Assembly (NCBI GenBank): GCA_900769115.1
Contig: CAAGFJ010000094.1
Location: forward strand, 1-7,799
Direction of reading: 5' to 3'
DNA from: Lachnospiraceae bacterium
Lineage (GTDB): Bacteria > Bacillota > Clostridia > Lachnospirales > Lachnospiraceae
DNA length: 7,799 nucleotides
Shown: positions 1 to 5,887 of the stretch, piece by piece
Layout of the letters: every line of letters begins with the position of its first letter
Numbering within the stretch: position 1 is the first letter of the stretch
Made by a program: the position numbers and the translations under genes
The notes under the pieces: generated by a model
Database searches by the model: none
Seen by the model: the letters and a program-made list of their open reading frames with translations, nothing else
Told to the model about the DNA's origin: nothing

Positions 1-172
1 CATAAGCAGGTACTTCAGAACCGCCGGTACTCGGCGAGGTGTTTTCGAGCCTAGTACCGCTGCGAGTGATGAGTAGCGAGAGCGTGCCTGTGTTGATATG
101 TTATATCCTAACCAACCGATCTCGTATTCTGAATGTTTCGCACGTCCGTTGACTTACGCTGTAGAAGAGTGT
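1..172 (+). repeat. Left copy of a long inverted repeat, structured, unidentified family
   Basis: This stretch matches the reverse complement of 7595-7767. Positions 1-90 are identical, and positions 91-120 differ only at 91, 109 and 112. A 13-base stretch (121-133, against 12 bases in the other copy) is unalike. Similarity then resumes through the TGTTTCGC, CGTCCG, ACTTACGCTGT and AAGAGTGT blocks to position 172. Positions 1-90 are about 58% G+C by my count, richer than the neighbouring genes. The core can fold: GCAGGTAC (6-13) pairs with GTGCCTGT (84-91), and GGTACTcGGC (26-35) pairs with GCCtAGTACC (49-58) around a 13-base loop. A short stem, 60-63 with 73-76, is also possible. By comparison with the right copy, the unit should continue to the left of the window with a partner for ATGTTATATCC (98-108). 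No protein is encoded in it. It could be a MITE-like element or a structured RNA; I do not recognise it. Confidence 0.93.
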
Positions 173-173
173 G

Positions 174-180
174 AAGGAGG
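174..180 (+). promoter_or_regulatory. Ribosome binding site of hydF (decides the start codon)
   Basis: AAGGAGG, 5 bases before the ATG at 186. A GTG at 171 is in frame but would lie upstream of and overlap this site, so it cannot be the start. The site begins 1 base after the recognisable end of the long repeat. No convincing promoter for hydF was found in 1-173; it may lie in the repeat or to the left of the window. Confidence 0.85.
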
Positions 181-185
181 AAGAC

Positions 186-1376
186 ATGGGTTTAAATGAT
201 ACACCGGCAGGCAACCGTATACAGATTGGTTTTTTTGGAAGAAGAAATGCAGGCAAATCCAGTCTGGTCAATGCAGTGACGGGACAGCAGTTGTCCGTCG
301 TGTCAGAATATAAGGGAACAACGACAGATCCGGTATATAAAGCAATGGAATTGCTGCCGTTAGGGCCTGTTATGATTATAGATACACCGGGAATGGATGA
401 TGAGGGAGAACTGGGAGAGCTTCGTATCGAGAAGACAAAGCAGGTGCTTCGTAAGATTGATATTGCGATTCTTGTGGTGGATGGCAATGTAGGACTTATG
501 CCGATAGAGGAAGAGTTTGCTGCTATGTTGAAGGAAAGACAGATTCCATATATCATTGTGTATAACAAAGCGGATACTGTGGATGAGAAGGATATGCAGG
601 AAGAACAGAGTACATGGGTAAGTGCAGTTACTAAGCAGGGGATTACAGAATTGAAGGAAAAGATTGCACACCTTGTAAAGGTGGAGGACTCCCGGTTTCG
701 GATCGTAGGCGATCTGCTGCATCCATTGGATTTTGTCATATTAGTCATTCCGATTGATTCAGCAGCACCAAAGGGACGGCTGATTCTTCCCCAACAGCAG
801 GTGATCCGGGATATATTAGAAGCAGGGGCGATTCCGGTTGTGACAAGAGATACGGAATTGCAGCAGACACTGAACCGTTTAGGCGCGAAGCCTTACATGG
901 TGATTACAGATAGTCAGGCATTTAAAAAGGTGGCGGCCTGTACGCCGGACGATATCTATCTGACTTCATTTTCGATTCTGATGGCACGCTGGAAGGGGTT
1001 TTTGTCCACTGCGGTACAGGGTGTTGATGCGTTGTCACAGATCAAAGATGGAGATAAGATCCTGATTGCAGAAGGCTGCACCCATCATCGACAGTGTGAG
1101 GATATTGGAACGGTGAAGCTGCCGCAATGGATTCGCTCTTACACAGGCAGAGAGCCGGAGTTTGTGTTCTGTTCGGGGACGGAATTTCCGGAAGACCTGC
1201 ATACATTTAAGCTGGTTGTACATTGTGGCGGCTGTATGCTCAATGAAAAAGAAATGCGCTACCGCATGCAGAGTGCAGTAGCGCAGCAGATACCATTTAC
1301 CAATTACGGGATACTGATCGCACATATGAATGGTATCTTAGCAAGAAGCATAGAAGTTATACCGGTTCTTTCATAA
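186..1376 (+). CDS. hydF: [FeFe]-hydrogenase H-cluster maturation GTPase HydF
   Basis: HydF is the cytoplasmic scaffold on which the diiron subcluster of [FeFe]-hydrogenase is assembled, working with the radical-SAM enzymes HydE and HydG before transfer to the apo-hydrogenase. With the ATG at 186 the protein has 396 residues, normal for the family. The N-terminal half is a TrmE/Era-like GTPase: P-loop GRRNAGKS at 18-25, GTTTDP at 44-49 (G2), DTPG at 66-69 (G3), NKAD at 127-130 (G4) and SAV at 146-148 (G5). The C-terminal half carries the iron-sulfur signature of HydF: C298-T-H300, then 45 residues, then H346-C347-G-G-C350. That pattern separates it from TrmE and other GTPases. No hydE, hydG or hydrogenase gene is in the window, so it appears to stand alone here. 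Its last 20 bases overlap the end of the convergent dismutase gene, and no hairpin terminator was seen. Confidence 0.96.
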   Translation: MGLNDTPAGNRIQIGFFGRRNAGKSSLVNAVTGQQLSVVSEYKGTTTDPVYKAMELLPLGPVMIIDTPGMDDEGELGELRIEKTKQVLRKIDIAILVVDGNVGLMPIEEEFAAMLKERQIPYIIVYNKADTVDEKDMQEEQSTWVSAVTKQGITELKEKIAHLVKVEDSRFRIVGDLLHPLDFVILVIPIDSAAPKGRLILPQQQVIRDILEAGAIPVVTRDTELQQTLNRLGAKPYMVITDSQAFKKVAACTPDDIYLTSFSILMARWKGFLSTAVQGVDALSQIKDGDKILIAEGCTHHRQCEDIGTVKLPQWIRSYTGREPEFVFCSGTEFPEDLHTFKLVVHCGGCMLNEKEMRYRMQSAVAQQIPFTNYGILIAHMNGILARSIEVIPVLS

Positions 1377-1983
1377 GAGACATATACCGGGCACCGACGA
1401 AGTCCCAGTTGATCAGATGAAACCAGTTGTCGACATAGTCTGCCCGGCGGTTCTGGTATTGCAGATAATAGGCATGCTCCCACACATCAATGCAAAGCAA
1501 TGGAGTGACGGTGGCGGAGATCGGGGTATCCTGATTCGGAGTGGCAATGATCTCCAATGACTTGTTGGAAAGGATCAGCCATGCGTAGCCGGAACCGAAC
1601 TGATTTATTGCAGCACCGGACAGTTCTGCCTTGAACTGGTCGATAGAACCAAATGCAACATTGATCGCGGCAGCGAGATGATCGGTTGGCAGTTCGCTGT
1701 CGGAGCAATTCATACAGGTAAAATACAACTCATGATTATAGACGCCGCCGGCATTATTACGGATGGAGGTCTTGGCTTCATTTGGAAGGCTTTCCGTATC
1801 GGTTAATAATTCTTCTAAGGACATGTCCTGCAGATTCGGATAATTCTTTAGTATTTCGTTTAGTTTATTCACATATGCGACATAGTGTTTGTCGTGGTGA
1901 AACTTTAATATCTCACAAGATAAAAATGGTTCCAATGCGGTATAGGCATATGGCAATTTCTCAACTTCAAATGGATAATGCAT
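1357..1983 (-). CDS. Superoxide dismutase, Mn/Fe family
   Basis: This enzyme converts superoxide to oxygen and hydrogen peroxide. It has 208 residues, the usual size, and no signal peptide, so it is cytoplasmic. The four expected metal ligands are present: H29 in the FHHDKHY segment, H84 in the NHELYF segment, and D166 and H170 in the signature DVWEHAYY. The N-terminal LPYAYTALEP segment is also typical. Glycines at 79-80 and NQD at 150-152 match the Mn-type pattern, in which the active-site glutamine comes from the second domain. Metal use cannot be settled from sequence, and Fe or cambialistic use remains possible. The usual GGHANH is GGVYNH here. The start ATG (1981-1983) follows AAAGGAG (1989-1995) by 5 bases. 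The gene ends inside hydF. It has its own promoter with a palindrome in the spacer, suggesting regulation by metal or oxidative stress. Whether to call it sodA or sodB is unclear, so no symbol is given. Confidence 0.95.
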   Translation of the reverse strand: MHYPFEVEKLPYAYTALEPFLSCEILKFHHDKHYVAYVNKLNEILKNYPNLQDMSLEELLTDTESLPNEAKTSIRNNAGGVYNHELYFTCMNCSDSELPTDHLAAAINVAFGSIDQFKAELSGAAINQFGSGYAWLILSNKSLEIIATPNQDTPISATVTPLLCIDVWEHAYYLQYQNRRADYVDNWFHLINWDFVGARYMSLMKEPV

Positions 1984-2055
1984 AGAAACTCCTTTCTTGT
2001 CATCAAATGTAGTATGCTCCTATTTAGAATATGTGAAAGTGAAAAAAGTATGCAT

Positions 2056-2084
2056 TTTATAAAAATAGATTCTATTTATTACAA
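2056..2084 (-). promoter_or_regulatory. Promoter of the superoxide dismutase gene
   Basis: On the minus strand, TTGTAA (complement of 2079-2084) and TATAAA (complement of 2056-2061) are separated by exactly 17 bases, a sigma-A-type arrangement. This gives a leader of roughly 65 bases before the start codon. It lies back to back with the promoter of the next gene: the two -35 hexamers are only 5 bases apart. Confidence 0.65.
2063..2077. promoter_or_regulatory. Candidate operator: 7-1-7 palindrome in the dismutase promoter
   Basis: AAATAGATTCTATTT is a perfect inverted repeat of 7 bases on each side of one central base. It lies between the -35 and -10 boxes of the dismutase promoter, where a bound repressor would block polymerase. 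The 7-1-7 geometry is that of Fur/PerR-family boxes. The match to the PerR consensus (TTATAATNATTATAA) is partial, sharing the central-arm ATA/TAT bases but not the outer ones. The regulator is not identified, and A+T-rich DNA produces such palindromes by chance at some rate. Confidence 0.4.
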
Positions 2085-2089
2085 AAAAA

Positions 2090-2118
2090 TTGCGAAAATG
2101 TAATACTTTTGTTATAAT
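2090..2118 (+). promoter_or_regulatory. Promoter of the coiled-coil/thioesterase operon
   Basis: TTGCGA (2090-2095) and a perfect TATAAT (2113-2118) are 17 bases apart. Transcription would start near 2125, giving a leader of about 50 bases that contains the ribosome site AGGAGG at 2163-2168. The promoter is divergent from that of the dismutase gene. Confidence 0.75.
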
Positions 2119-2177
2119 CGTATCTATATGTAAATGAGGAAGACCTTGTACTTAAGAAGAGCAGGAGGAAGTGTACA

Positions 2178-3857
2178 ATGGCAACGATAGCGGAGAAGAG
2201 TAGAACGAAGGATATTATTGACCGGTTGCAGAGTATATTGGATACGGCATCTCCCGTGCCGCTAGCATCGGGAAAGGTGACGATATATAAGGACGAAGTG
2301 CAGTCACTTTTGACCGAGTTGGCATCACAGATTGAGATTGAATTAAAGACATATCATGAAGTAAATGACCGCAAGGGCAAGATTATTAATGAAGCCAAGA
2401 AAGAGGCTGAGAAGATTATCTATGAGGCAGAACATTCTGCAAGCCGTATGCGTGTGAACAAGCGGACGACGAATGTTGCACCGATCAATTATGAGGAGTT
2501 GACGGAGGAAGAGCGGGGAGCACTTACCAATGCCAATGAGATTTATGGGGCATCGCTCATTTATACGGATGAGATGCTCAATGAAGTCAACCAGTTGATT
2601 GAGACGGCATATCAGAATATACAGACGGATTATCAGACAATTCTTCAGAATATGGAACAGAAGATGAACATTATTGCCGCCAACCGGGCAGAACTGATGG
2701 ATGGCTTGCAGGAGATGGATACAGCAGACCGGAGCCAGCAGATTATCGAGATCGGACATTTGTTGTCAGATGAATTATATAATGCAAGATTACGGAATCA
2801 TGTCGGTGGGGAACAGTATGATGATGGAAGTGTTCAGCTTAGTATGGATTTCCAGCAGATGCAGGAAGAACGCGCACGTGCCGCAGAGGAGAAGGCGGTG
2901 CAGGCGGCAGAACAGGCTCTTGCTGCAGAAGCTAAGTCTGCACAGGCGGAGAATGCGCTTGCTAATATGATGGCAGAGCGGGATGCATTGGCATTGAAAG
3001 TTGCACAGATCCAGAAAGAAAAAGATGCATTGGCGAACACGATACAGAATGCAGCAACAACTGTGACAGCGGCGACGCAGACAATTGCAGAAGCAGCGGC
3101 GGCCGAAGATGATGAAGAATATGAGATTGTCTATGTGACAGAGGATGAATTAGAAGAAGGCGAAGAGTACGAGATTGAGTATGTGGATGAGGACGAGTTA
3201 GAAGAGGGCGAAGAATACGAGATTGAGTATGTAGAAGATGATGATGCAGAGGTCGATACAGCAGCCGATACAGAGATGCCGGTTGAGAAAGGGGTAGATG
3301 TACCAGGTGAAAAGATGGATACAGCAACCGATGCAACAGAAGGGACCACAGAACAGAAAGAAGAGAATAAGTCTTTGAGAGCATCAACCGAACCACAGTC
3401 CGTTGGTAAGGGAGAGAAGAATGACAAAGGTACGGATGAGATCATTGTTCAGAGGGATGCTGCAAAAGTAGAGAAGGATGATGTTTTGCCATTGATCCCT
3501 CATTTTAAGAAATCTGAGAAGATTACCAGTGTTCCGTCAGAACGGATCTCTAAGATGGCGGATACGGTTACGACTGATCCGAAGTACAGAGGTCTGATCA
3601 GCAGAGCGGTTGAGAATAAGAAGACAACAGGGGAGCAGACGGTAGAATCTGTTGCAGCTGCAGACAATGTCCTAGAACAGGAACGTCCGAATTCTCAAAG
3701 AAAGAGGAAAAGACAAGGAAAGCAGCAGAAAGCGGTTTCCTCTAAGAATACAGAAGTGGCAGAGAAGGATGTAGATATCAAGAAGGATGAGAATGGTCAG
3801 GAATATGTTCAGGCAACCATGAAGTTTGATGAAGATTTTGAGATAATGGAGTTTTAA
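2178..3857 (+). CDS. Acidic, alanine-rich coiled-coil protein of unknown function
   Basis: I do not recognise a named family for the full 559-residue protein. Residues 1-100 hold a helical segment with an INEAKKEAEKIIYEAE stretch (70-85), of the kind seen in DivIVA-like and ATP-synthase-b/V-ATPase-H-like coiled coils. Residues 105-205 are predicted mostly helical. Residues 225-310 are a long alanine/glutamate/glutamine-rich helix, very likely coiled coil. Residues 310-356 contain tandem acidic repeats of 16 residues built on EDELEEGEEYEIEYV. Residues 357-540 are low in complexity and charged, with a basic patch near 508-516 (RKRKRQGKQQ region), and the end, 545-559, is again acidic. There is no signal peptide or membrane segment, so it is probably a cytoplasmic structural or scaffold protein. 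AGGAGG (2163-2168) stands 9 bases before the ATG. The gene is co-transcribed with the thioesterase gene, which starts 1 base after its stop. A role in cell shape or division is only a guess from the DivIVA-like start. Confidence 0.9.
   Translation: MATIAEKSRTKDIIDRLQSILDTASPVPLASGKVTIYKDEVQSLLTELASQIEIELKTYHEVNDRKGKIINEAKKEAEKIIYEAEHSASRMRVNKRTTNVAPINYEELTEEERGALTNANEIYGASLIYTDEMLNEVNQLIETAYQNIQTDYQTILQNMEQKMNIIAANRAELMDGLQEMDTADRSQQIIEIGHLLSDELYNARLRNHVGGEQYDDGSVQLSMDFQQMQEERARAAEEKAVQAAEQALAAEAKSAQAENALANMMAERDALALKVAQIQKEKDALANTIQNAATTVTAATQTIAEAAAAEDDEEYEIVYVTEDELEEGEEYEIEYVDEDELEEGEEYEIEYVEDDDAEVDTAADTEMPVEKGVDVPGEKMDTATDATEGTTEQKEENKSLRASTEPQSVGKGEKNDKGTDEIIVQRDAAKVEKDDVLPLIPHFKKSEKITSVPSERISKMADTVTTDPKYRGLISRAVENKKTTGEQTVESVAAADNVLEQERPNSQRKRKRQGKQQKAVSSKNTEVAEKDVDIKKDENGQEYVQATMKFDEDFEIMEF
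3105..3236 (+). repeat. In-frame 48-bp tandem repeat coding for acidic 16-residue units
   Basis: Two full units (3141-3188 and 3189-3236) follow a degenerate, shortened copy (3105-3140). The two full units differ at 6 of 48 bases. Five of these changes are silent third-position changes and the sixth swaps Asp for Glu. The encoded unit is EDELEEGEEYEIEYV plus D or E, alternating acidic runs with Tyr-Glu-Ile-Glu-Tyr-Val. Confidence 0.88.
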
Positions 3858-3858
3858 C

Positions 3859-4308
3859 ATGGAGTATCAGTTGTTCAAGCGCGAGATCAATTATTACGAG
3901 ACAGACAAGATGCAGGTTGTGCATCATTCAAATTATATTAGATTCCTGGAAGAATGTCGGATGGATTTCATGAAGCAGATTGGCTTGGACTATGCAAAAG
4001 TAGAACAGGCGGGATTGATGGTGCCGGTATTGAGTGTTAGTTGCAATTATCTAAGTCCGGCAAGATTTGGGGATACAATTTGTATTGTGCCAAAAGTGGA
4101 ACGTTTTCATGGGCTGAAGTTTGATATGAGCTATCAGATCTATTCGGAAGATTTTTCAGTGTTACATAATGAGGCGCAGAGTTCTCATTGTTTTGTAGAT
4201 TTGAATTTTCAGCCGGTGCGTTTGAAGAAAGAATACCCGAAGATTTATGAGACGATGCAGAATGTCGCAGGTATGGAATTGTGGACAATACCAGTGACAG
4301 AAGGATAG
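3859..4308 (+). CDS. Acyl-CoA thioesterase, hotdog fold, YbgC/4HBT-like
   Basis: This is a 149-residue protein of the 4-hydroxybenzoyl-CoA thioesterase/YbgC family, which hydrolyses acyl-CoA or acyl-carrier thioesters in the cytoplasm. The N-terminal motif YYETDKMQVVHHSNY (12-26) contains the catalytic aspartate D16 and the HHSNY that follows it in this family, then the long central helix RFLEECRMDFMKQIGLDY. The hydrophobic strands near 52-60 and 72-80 fit the hotdog sheet. The substrate cannot be told from sequence. The ATG comes 1 base after the stop of the coiled-coil gene. A GGAG at 3848-3851, inside that gene, is 7 bases before the ATG, so translation is probably coupled. A strong hairpin terminator follows 42 bases after the stop. 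The functional link with the coiled-coil partner is unknown. Confidence 0.92.
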   Translation: MEYQLFKREINYYETDKMQVVHHSNYIRFLEECRMDFMKQIGLDYAKVEQAGLMVPVLSVSCNYLSPARFGDTICIVPKVERFHGLKFDMSYQIYSEDFSVLHNEAQSSHCFVDLNFQPVRLKKEYPKIYETMQNVAGMELWTIPVTEG

Positions 4309-4350
4309 AATCTATATAGTGTAATATGACAGGTTGATGAGGAATGACAG

Positions 4351-4400
4351 AAAAGGACGAAACCGATATATCAGATAAGGGATATCGGTTTCGTCCTTTT
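4351..4400. terminator. Bidirectional intrinsic terminator, 19-bp perfect stem
   Basis: AAAAGGACGAAACCGATAT (4351-4369) pairs without mismatch with its reverse complement at 4382-4400 across a 12-base loop. The arms start with four A and end with four T, so the hairpin can end transcripts from both sides: the thioesterase operon on the plus strand and the BMP lipoprotein gene on the minus strand. It lies in the 118-bp gap between these convergent genes. Confidence 0.93.
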
Positions 4401-4426
4401 GAGTATGTATAGAAGAGTCCAATTCA

Positions 4427-5695
4427 CTATTCCTCAGTATCTTCTTCGGTTGTGAGTAATTCGCTTCCGTCGGTTAGTTCTCCATTGTCATTCAGCACGG
4501 AAACCGTCTTAAAGTACCAGTTAATGCCACCGGTAATTGTAGCATCATCTAATGTAGCATTCTTTTTGCCAATGATGTCTCCGGTATTGGTTTCAATCTC
4601 GCCATCAAATACATTGAAGGAGCCATTTAGAATATTGCCGCGAGCGTCATTGATCAGGGAGATAGTTTCTTCGTCATTTAGTGTATCAGATAGTCCGGTA
4701 ATATCTACAAGACCTTCTTTCATACCGCCATAATAGTTCTCGCCTGTCCACTTACCGTCAATCACATTTTGTACAGCTTGTGTATAATAAGCAGACCAGT
4801 TCCAAACAACGCTGCAAAGGGTGGCGTCCGGAGTATCTTTGCTCATATCGGAATTGTAACCGATACCCCATACACCGTGTTCGGCGGCTACCTGTTGAGG
4901 AAATGAGGTATCGCAATGTTGTGCTAATACATCGCAGCCTGCATCAACAAGATCTTCGGCGTATTGTTTTTCTTTATCCATATCAAACCAACTGTTCGTA
5001 ATGCGGACGTATATCTTTGCGTCCGGATTTACGGAATAGACTCCGAGTGCAAAGGCATCAATGCCGCCGGTTACTTCTGAATTATTGATATCCTGTGCTG
5101 CTACATATCCAATCTTGTTTGTTTTGGTTTTCTTGCCGGCAGCAATTCCGGATAGATATCGCGCCTGATAAATGCGTCCAAAATAATTTGTAAAATTCTT
5201 GCCATTAGACATATAACCAGTGCCGTGTGCGAAGAAAATATCCGGATTCTCTTCTGCCATCTCTGCGGTTACATTCATATAGCCCCAGCTGGTTGTGAAA
5301 ATAATCTGACAGCCTTCATCAATGCAGTCCTGGATGGCCTGCCGGGTTTCTTCTTCATCGGAATCATCTATATTGATCTTACGGATGATCTGGTCAGATG
5401 ATAGGTCTAAATTATCCTGCATACCCTGAATTCCCAGATCGTGCGTATATGTATAACCATTGCCTTCTGCAGGGTCGGTCAGATGAATAACACCTACTTT
5501 TAAGTCTTCTTTTGGAATGGCAGTTCCAACATAAGAATCAGAAGAAGTATCCTCTTTGTCCTGCTGTACATCATATCCGTCATTGGTAATGATGTCATCG
5601 TATGTCTTGGATTTGCCACATCCTGTCAGGCAGGAAAGCCCCATGGCAAGACAAAGAGAGGAACACAAAATACGTTGCAGTGAATGTTTGAACAT
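4427..5695 (-). CDS. BMP-family (PnrA/Med-like) substrate-binding lipoprotein
   Basis: This is a 422-residue surface lipoprotein of the basic membrane protein family, whose characterised members bind nucleosides for ABC transporters. The signal peptide has KHSLQR, a hydrophobic core and the lipobox LTGC with the lipidated cysteine at C26. A polar, acidic linker (27-60) leads to the periplasmic-binding-protein fold. Family segments seen are KVGVIHLTDPAEGNGYTYTH (66-85), the GCQIIFTTSWGYM strand (128-140), NPDIFFAHGTG (150-160), NYFGRIYQARYLSGIAAG (170-187) and NKIGYVAA (193-200). GIGYNSDM (277-284) and the SVVWNWSAYYTQAV helix (295-308) follow. The C-terminus is acidic (EEDTEE). The ligand is not predictable with confidence. 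No ATPase or permease gene follows; a terminator and a convergent gene do, so it is an orphan binding protein here. The start ATG (5693-5695) follows AGGGGG (5703-5708) by 7 bases. Confidence 0.93.
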   Translation of the reverse strand: MFKHSLQRILCSSLCLAMGLSCLTGCGKSKTYDDIITNDGYDVQQDKEDTSSDSYVGTAIPKEDLKVGVIHLTDPAEGNGYTYTHDLGIQGMQDNLDLSSDQIIRKINIDDSDEEETRQAIQDCIDEGCQIIFTTSWGYMNVTAEMAEENPDIFFAHGTGYMSNGKNFTNYFGRIYQARYLSGIAAGKKTKTNKIGYVAAQDINNSEVTGGIDAFALGVYSVNPDAKIYVRITNSWFDMDKEKQYAEDLVDAGCDVLAQHCDTSFPQQVAAEHGVWGIGYNSDMSKDTPDATLCSVVWNWSAYYTQAVQNVIDGKWTGENYYGGMKEGLVDITGLSDTLNDEETISLINDARGNILNGSFNVFDGEIETNTGDIIGKKNATLDDATITGGINWYFKTVSVLNDNGELTDGSELLTTEEDTEE

Positions 5696-5753
5696 ATGGT
5701 TACCCCCTATTCATATCGATTATCATAATTGTAGTTTAAAATTATCAACAAAT

Positions 5754-5782
5754 ATTCTATCAGTTTTTGTACATTTTGTCAA
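5754..5782 (-). promoter_or_regulatory. Promoter of the BMP lipoprotein gene
   Basis: On the minus strand a perfect TTGACA (complement of 5777-5782) and TAGAAT (complement of 5754-5759) are 17 bases apart, which is close to the sigma-A consensus. The untranslated leader would be about 50 bases and A+T-rich. Strong constitutive or derepressed expression is inferred. Confidence 0.8.
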
Positions 5783-5822
5783 AATAATATATAGAATTTA
5801 GATGGCTTTTTCAGAGAAAAGG

Positions 5823-5831
5823 TGGTACAAT
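5823..5831 (+). promoter_or_regulatory. Possible extended -10 promoter of the chemoreceptor gene
   Basis: TGGTACAAT reads as an extended -10 element (TG, one base, TACAAT at 5826-5831). The -35 position at 17 bases (TGGCTT, 5803-5808) is poor. A flagellar sigma-D type promoter (TAAA, 15 bases, GCCGATAT) was looked for and not found. The ribosome site GGAGG (5875-5879) precedes the ATG by 8 bases. Confidence 0.45.
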
Positions 5832-5887
5832 AAGGAAAATGTCGGTAAAGAGAGATAGGGCTTTAAAGATACACGGAGGTTAGGTTT

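Noticed and set aside
93..130. hydF promoter from TTGATA (93-98) or TATTCT (125-130)
   Set aside because: The hexamers do not pair with a matching partner at 16-18 bases, and the TTGATA lies in a stem of the repeat; too weak to annotate.
1..172. Retron or CRISPR interpretation of the structured repeats
   Set aside because: There is no reverse transcriptase, Cas gene or regularly spaced short repeat in the window; only two long copies in opposite orientation are present.
171..185. In-frame GTG start for hydF at 171
   Set aside because: It overlaps the end of the repeat and the ribosome site AAGGAGG (174-180) lies after it; the ATG at 186 is correctly spaced from that site.
3131..3445. Serine-rich reading frame on the minus strand opposite the acidic repeat
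   Set aside because: Ser-rich sequence is what the complement of Glu/Asp codons gives; it has no credible ribosome site and is a shadow of the coiled-coil gene.
5796..5887. Flagellar sigma-D promoter for the chemoreceptor gene
   Set aside because: No TAAA and GCCGATAT pair with 15-base spacing is present; only an extended -10 element is supported.
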